NCBI GenBank assembly: GCA_964642725.1
Contig: CAZXQG010000027.1
Location: forward strand, 1 to 41,512
Length of the DNA stretch: 41,512 nucleotides
Direction of reading: 5' to 3'
Source of the DNA: JAGVPT01 sp964642725
GTDB taxonomy: Bacteria > Bacteroidota > Ignavibacteria > UBA10030 > UBA8401
Part shown: positions 1 to 9,532 of the stretch, piece after piece
Layout of the letters: each line of letters begins with the position of its first letter
Position numbering within the stretch: position 1 is the stretch's first letter
Translations under genes and position numbers: made by a program
The notes under the pieces: model-generated
What the model saw: only the letters and a program-made list of their open reading frames with translations
Database searches by the model: none
What the model was told of the DNA's origin: nothing

Positions 1-73
1 TTGTACACGATTTACGGATTCCATTTCAGAAAAATATCCACTAGTGTTTAAAAGCGCGAACACTGCTACCGGG

Positions 74-224
74 TAGTGCTGTTTCTCAAAACAAATATTG
101 TATTTTCCAATCACTCATTCACCGCTAAGGACGCAAGGATTTCTTAGTATTTTTGACAAAAACTTCTTTGCGATCTTAGCGTCCCTTGCGGTTTCAATAC
201 AAGATGTAATATTGGAAACAGCAC
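74..224. repeat. MITE-like element, family 1, copy 1
   Basis: An element of about 150 bp bounded by inverted repeats: GTGCTGTTTC at 76-85 and its exact complement GAAACAGCAC at 215-224. Similarity between the arms continues inward as AT-rich sequence. The interior holds a second inverted pair, CACCGCTAAGGACGC near 120-134 and its near-complement at about 177-193. The left 75 bp recur almost unchanged at 35441-35524, and the terminal TAGTGC(C/T)GTTTCT motif recurs at 10400 and 11920. There is no room for a transposase. The TA at the left end suggests an element moved by an IS630/mariner-type enzyme, which is inference. Confidence 0.6.
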
Positions 225-347
225 CAGATTGACTTATACTTTTACCGCATCAACGCTGGAGGTGTCGGCGATCCCAACCATCGTTTTCTTGAGGTGAAGA
301 AAATGCTTCTGTTGAAATTTCTCCGCAAAATGTACACCTTCGGGTAG
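225..347 (+). pseudogene. Fossil of a T9SS sorting-domain C-terminus
   Basis: The + frame from 225 reads L-Y-F-Y-R-I-N-A-G-G at 234-263, then R-F-L-E-V-K-K-M-L-L-L-K, which is the tail of a T9SS type A sorting domain. It resembles the tail of the neighbouring esterase (TYFLRIDAL, EQVKKMMLLK). There is no start codon, and the upstream part is replaced by the inverted-repeat element ending at 224. The usual stop after LLLK is absent, and the frame runs nine codons further to TAG at 345-347. The sequence left of the element (50-73) reads K-S-A-N-T-A-T-G in a + frame. That could be the preceding part of the same domain, but this is uncertain. Confidence 0.6.
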
Positions 348-431
348 CCGCTCAAATCGTATCCTGAACGGCGTTCCCAGCACAGTTTCTCTATCTTTAG
401 ACCTCACGTTGGAACCCACGCTACGAAAAAG

Positions 432-463
432 GAATCCCCGGCCATTCGGCGGGGCTTATTGTT
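432..463. terminator. Rho-independent terminator, probably bidirectional
   Basis: A GC-rich hairpin with arms CCCCG (436-440) and CGGGG (450-454), followed on the + strand by CTTATTGTTCTT. On the minus strand it is followed by a T-rich stretch (CCTTTTTCG). It lies just downstream of the sorting-domain fossil and probably once ended that gene. Confidence 0.5.
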
Positions 464-692
464 CTTGACTCTGCCAGCCATTACCGCTAAATTCGTCTAG
501 AATTTGTGAGTGAGTTCGGAAGAACGACGGTTTGAATCTCCAGATTCGATCTTGGCAATGGCGGGGTTTGTAGTTTATGGAACGTATGCCAATATCGAGG
601 ACAGAGCTGATGGAAGACTGCCTATTCATCAGAACGAACGGATAGCGAACGCTTCTCATTTCTTTTCACCAAGCGAAGGGAGGACGTTTCAT

Positions 693-3107
693 ATGAAATC
701 AGTGTATTGCTCGCTTACATCTTTGCTGTTCAGTTCATTACTCTTCGCTCAGCCGAGCACGATCGTGCTCGACTCAATGCCGAGCACGATTCTTGGAACG
801 GAAAAATTCTTCTACGTCCTTCTCCCCGAGAACTACGGCCACGAAACAGACTACTATCCGGTCGTCTACCTCTTTCGAGGTGCCGAAAGTGAATGGGTGA
901 ATCCCACACAGGATGGATCGCGCGAAGGAAATATTAAGACCGTTTCAGATTCCCTCTACCTCTCGGGGAAAATAGGGAAGATGATCCTTGTGATGCCCGG
1001 CCTTTCGGCTCCGGCAACCGACCCGGAATTCGAGTATGTGATTGACGAACTCGTACCGTTCATCGATAACCATTTCCGGACCGTACCGACGAGGTGGAAA
1101 CGCGGGATGGACGGATTTTCTTATGGAGGCCTTTCGGTGATGCAGCTTTTGTGGCTGAAGCCGGAATTGTTTTCGACAGCCGGCGCCTACGATGGATCGT
1201 TCTGGGCGTTTGACATGACGATGTTCACGAATGCACCCGATTCTTACTGGCTGAAGCTCCTGCCCATGGCATTTCTTATGCATGCTTCTTATCCATCCAG
1301 TGAGAGCAATTATCAATATGTTCAAGAATTCGTTGACATCCTCGGGTCCCATGGAATTCAAAATTCCTTTCAGCCGCTCGTTCTTGACCCGAGTGCGATC
1401 CACGACTGGTATTTTGCCGACCTCCATATGGCGTATGCACTCCCTCTTCACTGGCAAAAGTTCCAGGCGGTGCAATCGCAAGATCAGGTTCAACTTCAAA
1501 ATAATCCCTTCACGCAAAAAATCTTCGGTACTGTCTTCTTGCAATGGAGCTTTAACCCTGTGGAATCTCTTAGGACCACGGTGCAGTACAGCCGGGACGA
1601 TGGACAATCGTGGAATACTCTTGACACACTCGCGAACGGGACTCAGCAATATTCTTGGAATACCACCTTGCTTCCCGACGGCACACGGTACCGATTCCGT
1701 TTATGGGCGGCAAATGATTCACTGTTTTATCTTTGGCAAACTCCGAACTCTTTTACAATCGACAACCCCGGCAACGGTCTACCGGATGTTGTGGTTCTTT
1801 CTCCCTCAAGAAACCAGTTGGTATCGGGAACATTTCCAATCACTTGGAAAGCCGCCGACCCGGAGGGCGATTCGCTGGCCATAAACATCTTTGTCAGCGA
1901 AACCAATGGGGTTCAATGGGAGCAGATTGCAGCGGGACTTGCTAACAGCGGTACATATCAGTGGAACACACAGTCTGCAGCAAATTCGCCCGTGACTAGA
2001 ATTAAGATCCGATGCAGCGACGCAACCGGCTTCACGGACGACAGTACGCAGCTCTTTCAAGTCCTAAATCAACGGACGGCAGCGCAGAGTTGGACATTTA
2101 CTCATGTTGCCGGCAAGGGGACGCCGGGGCTGATTGCGGATATCGTCGCACCAAATTCACTCACGGGACATAAATACCGGATGACTGTCAATGACACATC
2201 CAGCTCGTTTAAAACATACTCAGTGCGTGACCTCAATGTGTCCGCATTTGTAGTTCAAAATGCACCAGAAATGGATGGCGCAACAGAGGGACCTTTGTTC
2301 GATGGTATTCGGCTTGTCGTCAAAGATTATCAAACGGTAAGTGTAAACATCGACTCTACCCGCTGGACGCGCGGCTCGAGCAACCTTAAAGCCTCTGTTT
2401 CAATCCCTCAATTCACGTTCAATGGAAACCTGATAACCGGCACTCCGTTTCCGGCCGACTACCGCATCACAATTTCCGATCATGTGATTGACACCTCGAA
2501 CACATATTATGATGCGGATGCCGTGCCCGTCTTCTTCTCCGTATGGAATATCACGGACAACCACAAGGCGGATTTTGTCTTTTCTGACGTTGATGGCGAC
2601 CACAAACTCAGCATGTACGATGACCTCTCTCTATTTGAAAAAGATAAACAAGGGAATCCCGTGGTCACTTGGGATTTGTTCTTTGAAGATATAGGCAAGG
2701 CGGTTAATCCTGCCCCGGGGGATGTATTTGAATTAAGGATCAATAAACCGCTCACTAACCAGGATATATTTGAATTCACAGCGGTTGCAACTGGAGTACA
2801 GGTGCGTCACATGAACGGGACACCAGAAAAATTTGATCTGTCGCAGAATTATCCCAATCCGTTTAATCCCACAACCACCATCCAATATAACCTCCCGATG
2901 ACCAGCCGCGTAAATTTGCGCATTTATAACATTCTGGGTCAGGTTGTCGCAGAATTGGTCAATGGTGAGCAAGCCGCCGGTTGGTATTCAGTGCATTGGA
3001 ACGCGAACGTCTCAACCGGCACTTACTTTTTACGTATTGATGCACTCAGCACAACGGATCATAACAACCGATTCGAGCAGGTAAAGAAAATGATGTTGCT
3101 CAAATAG
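693..3107 (+). CDS. Secreted esterase with T9SS sorting domain
   Basis: An 804-residue exported protein. I chose ATG 693 because GGGAGGA lies about 9 bases upstream and translation from there opens with a signal peptide (MKSVYCSLTSLLFSSLLFAQ). The open frame reaches back to 510, but that extension has no such features. Residues about 25-260 form an alpha/beta-hydrolase of the putative-esterase (esterase D/enterochelin-esterase) type. The nucleophile elbow G-F-S-Y-G-G puts the catalytic Ser at 143, and His237 (IHDWYF) is the likely catalytic His. Fibronectin/Ig-like beta modules follow (SRDDGQSWNTLDTLANGT and a repeat near 400-480). A T9SS type A domain occupies about 713-804 (SQNYPNPFNP, YNILGQVV, STGTYFLRI). 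It probably works at the cell surface or outside the cell. The substrate cannot be read from sequence. Confidence 0.85.
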   Translation: MKSVYCSLTSLLFSSLLFAQPSTIVLDSMPSTILGTEKFFYVLLPENYGHETDYYPVVYLFRGAESEWVNPTQDGSREGNIKTVSDSLYLSGKIGKMILVMPGLSAPATDPEFEYVIDELVPFIDNHFRTVPTRWKRGMDGFSYGGLSVMQLLWLKPELFSTAGAYDGSFWAFDMTMFTNAPDSYWLKLLPMAFLMHASYPSSESNYQYVQEFVDILGSHGIQNSFQPLVLDPSAIHDWYFADLHMAYALPLHWQKFQAVQSQDQVQLQNNPFTQKIFGTVFLQWSFNPVESLRTTVQYSRDDGQSWNTLDTLANGTQQYSWNTTLLPDGTRYRFRLWAANDSLFYLWQTPNSFTIDNPGNGLPDVVVLSPSRNQLVSGTFPITWKAADPEGDSLAINIFVSETNGVQWEQIAAGLANSGTYQWNTQSAANSPVTRIKIRCSDATGFTDDSTQLFQVLNQRTAAQSWTFTHVAGKGTPGLIADIVAPNSLTGHKYRMTVNDTSSSFKTYSVRDLNVSAFVVQNAPEMDGATEGPLFDGIRLVVKDYQTVSVNIDSTRWTRGSSNLKASVSIPQFTFNGNLITGTPFPADYRITISDHVIDTSNTYYDADAVPVFFSVWNITDNHKADFVFSDVDGDHKLSMYDDLSLFEKDKQGNPVVTWDLFFEDIGKAVNPAPGDVFELRINKPLTNQDIFEFTAVATGVQVRHMNGTPEKFDLSQNYPNPFNPTTTIQYNLPMTSRVNLRIYNILGQVVAELVNGEQAAGWYSVHWNANVSTGTYFLRIDALSTTDHNNRFEQVKKMMLLK

Positions 3108-3464
3108 ACTCAATCATATTGAACAGCTTTTCTCCTTTTTCATCTTCCTGTAGACCTCGTGTCCTGTCCCCGCTGTTTAAGAGCAATGCCTGACCGAAAG
3201 GTTGGGCGCTACTTTTGCTTTTGCATCGGAGAGATTAAATTCATACTTAGGCGCGGCGATGAACCCCGGATTCAAGAATTCACTACAGGAGTTTTTTCTA
3301 TGATTGTTTTTTCTTTGATTGTATTTTGTATTTGAATAGCAGTATCTTCACTTAGCCCTGCAAGGATCTCAAATTCAAGTTCGACCCATTCGGTGCGGTT
3401 ACCTGGAATGCGGTTCTCGTTGCGGGATAGCAGGAAACCTTAACTGCTCTAGGAAAGTAATACT
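3108..3464. other. Intergenic stretch with one short protein-like remnant
   Basis: No convincing gene. A + frame at about 3359-3430 reads K-D-L-K-F-K-F-D-P-F-G-A-V-T-W-N-A-V-L-V-A-G and then stops. It is protein-like but lies directly after a TAG and has no start, so it may be the last trace of a deleted gene. The rest is T-rich and holds no clear terminator. An AGGAAAG ribosome-binding site for the next gene lies at 3449-3455. Confidence 0.3.
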
Positions 3465-4058
3465 ATGGATATGGTTTTTCATTGGGTTGTGCAGTATGGC
3501 TATGCGGCCTTGTTCGGATCTATGATGTTCGGCATTATTGGCCTGCCCATCCCGGACGAGACGCTGTTGATGTTTGCAGGCTATCTTGTTTCCACGAACT
3601 CTCTTCAACTGCAGTACGTGATGCTCTCGGCTTTTTTCGGCAGCGTAGCGGGGATCTCTCTAAGCTATGAAATCGGGCGCCGCTACGGCCAAACGTTCCT
3701 TCTAAAATTCAACCTTCCCTTCTTCTCAAAAGAGAAACTCGAAGCGGCCCTGGATTGGTATCGGCGCTTTGGTAAATGGACGCTCATCGTCGGCTATTTC
3801 ATTCCCGGAATACGTCACCTTACGGCATTAACCGCCGGTGCGTCCGGACTCCGTTACCGAAGTTTTGGGATGCTCGCGTACACCGGCGCTCTCATCTGGT
3901 CGGCGACATTTGTTCTACTAGGAAACTTGGTGGGCGGACAATGGAAAGCCGTCAGCGATGAGATCCAACGAAACGTCCTTCTTAGTGCAGGAATTGCCGT
4001 TTTTCTCTTAATAGCAGTTGTCGCTTTACGGATAACGTATCGCCAATCGAAGAAATGA
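3465..4058 (+). CDS. DedA family membrane protein
   Basis: A 197-residue integral membrane protein of the DedA (SNARE-associated/VTT) family, close to the usual family length. The start is ATG 3465, 9 bases after AGGAAAG. It shows the N-terminal G-L-P-I-P-D-E-T segment (residues about 26-33) and the family signature around Y-F-I-P-G-I-R-H (about 110-117) followed by T-A-G-A-S. Several hydrophobic spans follow, and the tail is short and basic (TYRQSKK). DedA proteins are inner-membrane proteins, and members have been linked to recycling of undecaprenyl phosphate or other lipids and to envelope stress. The lipid handled here is not evident. It is a single-gene unit closed by the hairpin at 4118-4152. 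Confidence 0.9.
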   Translation: MDMVFHWVVQYGYAALFGSMMFGIIGLPIPDETLLMFAGYLVSTNSLQLQYVMLSAFFGSVAGISLSYEIGRRYGQTFLLKFNLPFFSKEKLEAALDWYRRFGKWTLIVGYFIPGIRHLTALTAGASGLRYRSFGMLAYTGALIWSATFVLLGNLVGGQWKAVSDEIQRNVLLSAGIAVFLLIAVVALRITYRQSKK

Positions 4059-4117
4059 CAATCGCGATGTTGAATCGAAGTCATAATATCAATCACATAC
4101 TGCACCTCTGGTAAATG

Positions 4118-4152
4118 AAAAATCCCTGCTGTTGAGAGACAGGAGGGATTTT
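4118..4152. terminator. Bidirectional terminator between convergent genes
   Basis: AAAATCCCT and AGGGATTTT arms with an extra CTG/CAG pairing inside and a short GAGAG loop, with T/A runs on both outer sides. It sits between the convergent DedA gene and the GNAT-fold gene, so it can serve both strands. Confidence 0.75.
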
Positions 4153-4253
4153 GCTTTAAGACTTTATTTAAGCCTACTTGTATTCCGTCCGAATCCGGCG
4201 GCCAATAAGACATTTCCTGGCATCAAAGTTCAGCCGCTCGAACTGAACTTGGA

Positions 4254-5384
4254 CTAATGAACGATCAATTCTTTTTTGTAACATCTTCTCCTCTTGTGCT
4301 GCCGATGTTCAAAGAATCTCCATTGAGCCTGAATTTTTGAATTCGCCTCCAATTCTCTGTTCGTCTCAACTTTTTTAATCTTGTTCTTTACGAACGCCTT
4401 GTTTGATTCGTGCATAAGGATCGCGTTGACGCCCTTGTTTTGCAAATCGGGACGAACCGCAGTCAAATAAAGATCCACCGTCTTGTTATGCTTCAACGCT
4501 CTCAATACCTGAATGAATCCAAACGGGAACAGGCTGCCATTGCATTGTTGAAACGCGGCAGACAAGGAAGGCATTGCAATACCGAAAGCAGCAACGTTAT
4601 TATTCGAATCCAGGACAACGGGCACGTACTCAGGAAGGATATATCCGAAGTATTGCTTTACATACATATCTATCTGCCTGTCCGATAATTCAACAAATCC
4701 ATAGAGGTCTTTGTAGGCAGCGTTGAGCACTTGGAATATCTCTTTTGCGTACGGAAGCATTTCCTTGGCTTTTTTAACTCTCAGAACATGAAGGTGGTAT
4801 CTCTCCAACGCAACTTCGGCAATCCTTCGTATGTGATCCACAACTTCTTCGTGCATTGTCACTTCATATTCCACCCAATCGCTGTCCTTTGAATATTCCG
4901 CACTTTCAATGTGTGAGGCGTAGTACGGATAATTGTAGATTGCTCCCAATGTACTGACTTCCTCAAAGCCTTCTATGAGAGTTCCTTCGCCGTCCATATC
5001 CGTGAATCCCAGAGGGCCGTGAATACTGGTCATGTTCTTCGATTTCCCCCATTGCTCGACAGCATTGAGAAGTGCAGAGGATACTTCTTTATCGTCGATG
5101 AAGTCAAACCAGCCAAAACGAACAGCCCTCACACCCCACCGTTCATTATATTTCCTGTTAATGATTCCTGCGATCCGGCCGACGATCTCTCTGTTTTTGA
5201 TTGCGATCCAATATTTTGTTTCGCAGAAATCAAACGCCGGATTTTTCTCCCTTCTGAGCGAGAGCAGTTCATCGGAACGAAGGGGCGGCACCCAGTATTT
5301 GTTTCCTTTGTAGAGAGTGTATTGGAAAGAGACAAATTGTTTCAACTCGTGCAGGGTGTTGACTTCCTTCAATTGTATTTCCAT
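4254..5384 (-). CDS. GNAT-fold acyl-CoA N-acyltransferase-like protein
   Basis: A 376-residue soluble protein. I chose the ATG at 5384 because AAAGGGAG precedes it by 4 bases. A TTG further out (5414) is possible but has no such site. The N-terminal third (YWVPPLRSDE, then KYWIAIKNREIVGRIAGI) looks like the first half of a GNAT fold. The second half carries an acetyl-CoA-binding-loop-like segment, AVRPDLQNKGVNAILM, at about residues 308-323. The two halves bracket a middle region with conserved-looking G-P-L-G-F-T-D-M-D-G. This architecture matches a family of large, mostly uncharacterised bacterial acyltransferases, so the acceptor is unknown. It lies 99 bases downstream of the hybrid kinase on the same strand, without an obvious terminator between them. 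Confidence 0.7.
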   Translation of the reverse strand: MEIQLKEVNTLHELKQFVSFQYTLYKGNKYWVPPLRSDELLSLRREKNPAFDFCETKYWIAIKNREIVGRIAGIINRKYNERWGVRAVRFGWFDFIDDKEVSSALLNAVEQWGKSKNMTSIHGPLGFTDMDGEGTLIEGFEEVSTLGAIYNYPYYASHIESAEYSKDSDWVEYEVTMHEEVVDHIRRIAEVALERYHLHVLRVKKAKEMLPYAKEIFQVLNAAYKDLYGFVELSDRQIDMYVKQYFGYILPEYVPVVLDSNNNVAAFGIAMPSLSAAFQQCNGSLFPFGFIQVLRALKHNKTVDLYLTAVRPDLQNKGVNAILMHESNKAFVKNKIKKVETNRELEANSKIQAQWRFFEHRQHKRRRCYKKELIVH

Positions 5385-5483
5385 TTTCTCCCTTTCATTT
5401 TCGACGGCCGTCAACCATGTAACACTGGAGAACGATTGATATCGCTGCCGTCCAGCTCCTCAGAAAAAAACACTATCCCAGCC

Positions 5484-8400
5484 TTAGGTTAAAACCTTTC
5501 GAATCTTTTTAAGAATAAGAGATGGGGAGCATGGCTTCTGAACAAAGTCTGACGCACCGGCTTCGATAAGATCCCTCTTCAACGCAGAATCAAGGAATCC
5601 GCTGGCAAAGATAATCTTGACCTTGGGATTCAATTGCTTGATTTGCCGGCACGTCTCGCGCCCGGAGATCTTCGGAAGTTGCACATCACACAGTACCAGG
5701 TCTATTCGGTTTTCATTTTGCCGGCTTATTCTAATTGCTTCTTCGCCGTCTTTGGCTGGAAGAACATGATAACCATTCGTCTCAAGAACATCGGCCAACA
5801 GTTCAAGCATGTCTTCTTCATCTTCCACCACTAAAATGGTTTCATTGCCTCCCATGGGTTTTTCATCGACTGACTCGCTGGGTCCTCTTTCTCGTTGTCG
5901 CACTTCCTTTGCGGGCAGATAGAGGAAGAATGTTGTTCCCTTCCCGACCTCGCTTTCAACGTCGATGAATCCCTGATGACTGCGGACGATACCATAGACA
6001 ACGGCAAGTCCCAATCCTGTTCCCTTTTCCCTTTCCTTCGTCGTGAAAAATGGTTCAAAAATATGGCGGCGTACTTCCGCGGAAATTCCTGTCCCGGTGT
6101 CTTTCACCGTCACGCAAACGTAAGAATCCTCGGTTGCTTCGGGATAGACATTGCGCAGTGATTTCCCGGTATGAATGTCCGTCGCGATTCTCAACGCTCC
6201 GCCTTTTGGCATCGCATCCCTGGCGTTGATGCAGAGGTTCAAAATAGCCTGATGAAACTGATCCCCGTCTAAGATGATTGATGGGATTTCATCTTTCAAA
6301 TGAAGTGAAAGAATGATGCTCTTCGGGAAAGTTTCCGACATCATCTCGGCAACCTCTTTGACCGACGCATTGATATCGACGACCCCGTATTCGACGTCGG
6401 TCTTTCGAGCGAAGGTTAGAATCTGCCTCACGAGTGCAATGCCTCTGTTAATACTTCTGATTATCGTGTCCAGTCCTTTCTTTACTTTTTGCGGTTCCAT
6501 ATCGCTTTGGAGCAAAATGGAAGCGCTGCCGAGCATGATATTCAGAATGTTATTAAAATCATGGGCGATACCTGACGCCAGCTCGCCAATGGACTCTATT
6601 CTTTGAGCTTGGTACAAGTCACGTTCAAGCTTTTGTCGCCTTTCTTCTGCCTGGATCCGTTCAGTAATATCGCGGCTGATGCAAAGGATTGCCGGCTGTT
6701 CATTGTAACGTATCACCGAAGCATTGACGAGAAGATGAAGGAGAGTTCCATCCTTTCTTGTGTGAGTAGTTTCAAAATCCTTCAATTGCAGCGTCTCTAA
6801 TGTTTCACGAATGATTGACTCGCCGCGAGAGACGTCTTTTGTGATGCTCTTCAGGCTCATTCCAATAAATTCTTCCTTCCTAAATCCGTACATCTCCCAC
6901 GATCTGGAGTTGGCCTCAAGTATCTTTCCAGAAAATGGCTCCATTATAAAAATTGCCTCGTTCGCGTTCTCGAAAAGGCTTCGATACTGTGCTTCCGAAG
7001 CCTTCAATAATTCCTCGGCGTGGTTGCGTTCGGTAACGTCTTCAATGAGAATGTGCACCATCGTCACCCGATTCTGGTCGTCAGGGATGGGAACAAACCA
7101 CAACTGCTGATGAATGGCTTTTCCCCATTTGGAAATATACGGAAACTCGCCAAAGCCAGCCCTGCCAGTTTCGACGCAACGCTGGAAGGCATCCGAGATC
7201 CGGGACTTGATGAGCAGCGGAAATGTCAAGATGTTTATTTTCTCTGTCTCTTCGGAAGACGGTGATCCTAGAATTTGAAGGGCAGCGGGATTCACCTCAA
7301 GGATCTGTCCTGACCGATTCGCCAGCAGTATCCCAATTGGCGCATATTCGTACAGCAGTCTGTAGCGCTCCTCGCTTCGGCTGAGCGCTTCCGCCGCCTG
7401 TTTACGTTCGGTGATGTCGCGATCAATGCCAAGCACCATCTCATGCCCCCCGACAGTGACAATTGACGTCGAGACTTCGACGGGAAAGGTATGTCCATCT
7501 TTGTGGCGGTGGGAAGTCTCCATATGGACAACGCCTTCCTGCCTAAGATTTTCAAGATAGGCGATGCGCTCATCGGGCGATGCCACTATTGTGTTAAGTA
7601 TATCAATAGACCGGCCGATCAGCTCTTCACGATTGTAACCGTTCATCTGACAGGCAGCCACATTGCAGTCCAGGATCGGCCATGAGATAGTTGGATGATG
7701 AGGATCGATCAACACAATTGCTTCAGGCGAAGCGTTGAACAAACCTCGGAACAACTGCTCCCTTTCACGCAGCGCCTCTTCCGCCCGCCGCTTCTCGGTG
7801 ATGTCGCGGTCAATGCCTATCGAGTATGACTTTCCCCTCCATGTGATCGGCACACCCACATATTCAACAATATTATCTTTTCCGTCCGGCCGAATCCATG
7901 AAAAAGAACCGTGAAAAGCCGTTCCCTTCGCAAGAGATTCCAAACGATTTACATTCGCTCTGTCATCATTGGTTACCCTCAACGCCTGCGTGTTGTCGAG
8001 ATGAAGCAGTTCCTCACGGCTCCGGCCTGCCATAGCGGCATATCGTTCATTACACTCGATCAGTTTTCTCTTTGTGGGGTCGGGATTTTCATCATAAATA
8101 CATATGCCGTCAAAGACATTCTCGAACACCATGCGAAATCTCTCTTCGGACTCGCGAATTGCTTCCTCCACACGCTTGCGCTCTGTGATGTCCTCATAGA
8201 TGCCAAGAATCCCGACTATCTGGTTCTCAATGTTAAGGAGGGGAATCTTACTGGTGCGCAGCCAAATCTGTTTGCCATCGGGCGTAGTCTGCGGTTCCTC
8301 ATATGCCAGCTTGGCCATCCCTGACCGGATGACCTTCATATCGTCATTCCGATAGGCTTCCGCCTGTTCACGCCATCCCATATTGTAATCGTTATCGCCG

Positions 8401-9359
8401 ATCAGTTCCGCGGGGGATTTTCGTCCGGCATCTTCCGCAAAGAGGCGATTGCTCCCGAGATACACAAGGTCTTTGTCCTTCCAAAAAATGCGGACCGGAA
8501 TGGTATCCATTACCAGCTGCAGCATTCGATTTACTTCTACCAGCTTCTGTTGGTTGTTTCGAAGCGCCTCCTCCACGTGCTTGCGCCCGGTAACATCACG
8601 TATGACCATACTCGAGCGGCCGGCACCTTTTTTGTTTTTAAAGAGCACCGAAGAGACTTCTGCGGAAAATTTTGTGCCGTCTTTGCGCAAGAGGGTGAGT
8701 TCACCGCTAAATGTTCCGGTTTTTGAGCGTTCTTCAAAAGCTTTCCTTAGCCGTGAATCGGATTCGTCTACGATACAATTTCGGCCAAGCGAACAGATTT
8801 CTTCCTCTGAGCGGTTGAACATTCTGCAGGCGGCAGGATTGGCAGAAAAGATTTCACCGGACGGCGACGTTAGCAGAATCCCATCCATATTGGAATTCAA
8901 AAGAAGGCGGTAGCGTTCTTCGCTTTCACGCAGCGTCTCTTCTACTTGCTGCCGTGATTTTTTTCCCCTTGCTTCATCAAGTGCCTGTTGAATAGCCAAA
9001 GGAAGTCTTGCTATCCGGTCTTTCAAGATATAATCGGCTGCTCCTTGCTTTATGAGTTTGATCGCAGTTTCTTCACCGATCGACTCTGAGATGCAGATAA
9101 AAGGAACATCCGGACAAATTTCGACGGCTGAGTGCAATGCCCCGAAGGCATCGAACCCGGACAATCTAAAATCGCTGAGAATCAGATCGTACGAACTTTC
9201 GCGAAGCAACGAAACATAAGCCTTTTCCTTTTCGACACAATCCATGGTGAGATTATACCCTGCATCGATAAGCAACTCGCGTGTGATCTCGGCGTCGTGA
9301 GGCGAGTCTCCGAGAAACAAGACTTTCAGCGATATTCTATTAATAGTCGTCTTCTTCAT
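5484..9359 (-). CDS. Giant hybrid sensor histidine kinase, REC-6xPAS-HK-REC
   Basis: A 1291-residue cytoplasmic signalling protein with no membrane segment or signal peptide. Domain order: receiver 1 at about 6-125 (phospho-acceptor Asp63 in LILSDFRLSG), then six PAS domains starting near 145, 285, 403, 532, 661 and 788. Most PAS repeats open with SEERYRLL-like helices and close with D-I-T-E-R-K or a variant. HisKA follows with His933 (SGIAHDFNNIL), then HATPase_c at about 1040-1150 with an N-box (NLCINARDAM), a G1 box (DTGTGIS) and a G2 box (KGTGLGLAVVYGIV). The C-terminal receiver 2 has Asp1225 (LVLCDVQLP). All catalytic residues are present. AAAGGAT lies about 8-10 bases before the ATG. 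No cognate output regulator is adjacent, so phosphate may go to a distant partner or between its own receivers. The many PAS domains suggest redox, gas or small-ligand sensing, but no cofactor residue can be assigned. Confidence 0.95.
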   Translation of the reverse strand: MKKTTINRISLKVLFLGDSPHDAEITRELLIDAGYNLTMDCVEKEKAYVSLLRESSYDLILSDFRLSGFDAFGALHSAVEICPDVPFICISESIGEETAIKLIKQGAADYILKDRIARLPLAIQQALDEARGKKSRQQVEETLRESEERYRLLLNSNMDGILLTSPSGEIFSANPAACRMFNRSEEEICSLGRNCIVDESDSRLRKAFEERSKTGTFSGELTLLRKDGTKFSAEVSSVLFKNKKGAGRSSMVIRDVTGRKHVEEALRNNQQKLVEVNRMLQLVMDTIPVRIFWKDKDLVYLGSNRLFAEDAGRKSPAELIGDNDYNMGWREQAEAYRNDDMKVIRSGMAKLAYEEPQTTPDGKQIWLRTSKIPLLNIENQIVGILGIYEDITERKRVEEAIRESEERFRMVFENVFDGICIYDENPDPTKRKLIECNERYAAMAGRSREELLHLDNTQALRVTNDDRANVNRLESLAKGTAFHGSFSWIRPDGKDNIVEYVGVPITWRGKSYSIGIDRDITEKRRAEEALREREQLFRGLFNASPEAIVLIDPHHPTISWPILDCNVAACQMNGYNREELIGRSIDILNTIVASPDERIAYLENLRQEGVVHMETSHRHKDGHTFPVEVSTSIVTVGGHEMVLGIDRDITERKQAAEALSRSEERYRLLYEYAPIGILLANRSGQILEVNPAALQILGSPSSEETEKINILTFPLLIKSRISDAFQRCVETGRAGFGEFPYISKWGKAIHQQLWFVPIPDDQNRVTMVHILIEDVTERNHAEELLKASEAQYRSLFENANEAIFIMEPFSGKILEANSRSWEMYGFRKEEFIGMSLKSITKDVSRGESIIRETLETLQLKDFETTHTRKDGTLLHLLVNASVIRYNEQPAILCISRDITERIQAEERRQKLERDLYQAQRIESIGELASGIAHDFNNILNIMLGSASILLQSDMEPQKVKKGLDTIIRSINRGIALVRQILTFARKTDVEYGVVDINASVKEVAEMMSETFPKSIILSLHLKDEIPSIILDGDQFHQAILNLCINARDAMPKGGALRIATDIHTGKSLRNVYPEATEDSYVCVTVKDTGTGISAEVRRHIFEPFFTTKEREKGTGLGLAVVYGIVRSHQGFIDVESEVGKGTTFFLYLPAKEVRQRERGPSESVDEKPMGGNETILVVEDEEDMLELLADVLETNGYHVLPAKDGEEAIRISRQNENRIDLVLCDVQLPKISGRETCRQIKQLNPKVKIIFASGFLDSALKRDLIEAGASDFVQKPCSPSLILKKIRKVLT

Positions 9360-9532
9360 TTGATTATATCCTTTACGTGGGCAGTTCGTTCATAACCACC
9401 CAAACCGCGGCAACGTGTTTCACCGCTTGATAGCGTCTTGGAAATCCACCGTCTTTCCAGCACAAGCACCAGCTCATATCCCGTGCGATCTTTTTTAGAT
9501 CCGGCTCTTCACGAGAAGAGGTGAACTTGACA

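Noticed and set aside
510..692. N-terminal extension of the esterase
   Set aside because: It precedes a proper signal peptide with its own ribosome-binding site at 693 and has no domain. An extension would bury the signal peptide.
3359..3430. Protein-like peptide K-D-L-K-F-K-F-D-P-F-G-A-V-T-W ahead of the DedA gene
   Set aside because: It follows a TAG directly, has no start and is only about 23 codons long. Too short to call a gene; kept only as a note in the gap entry.
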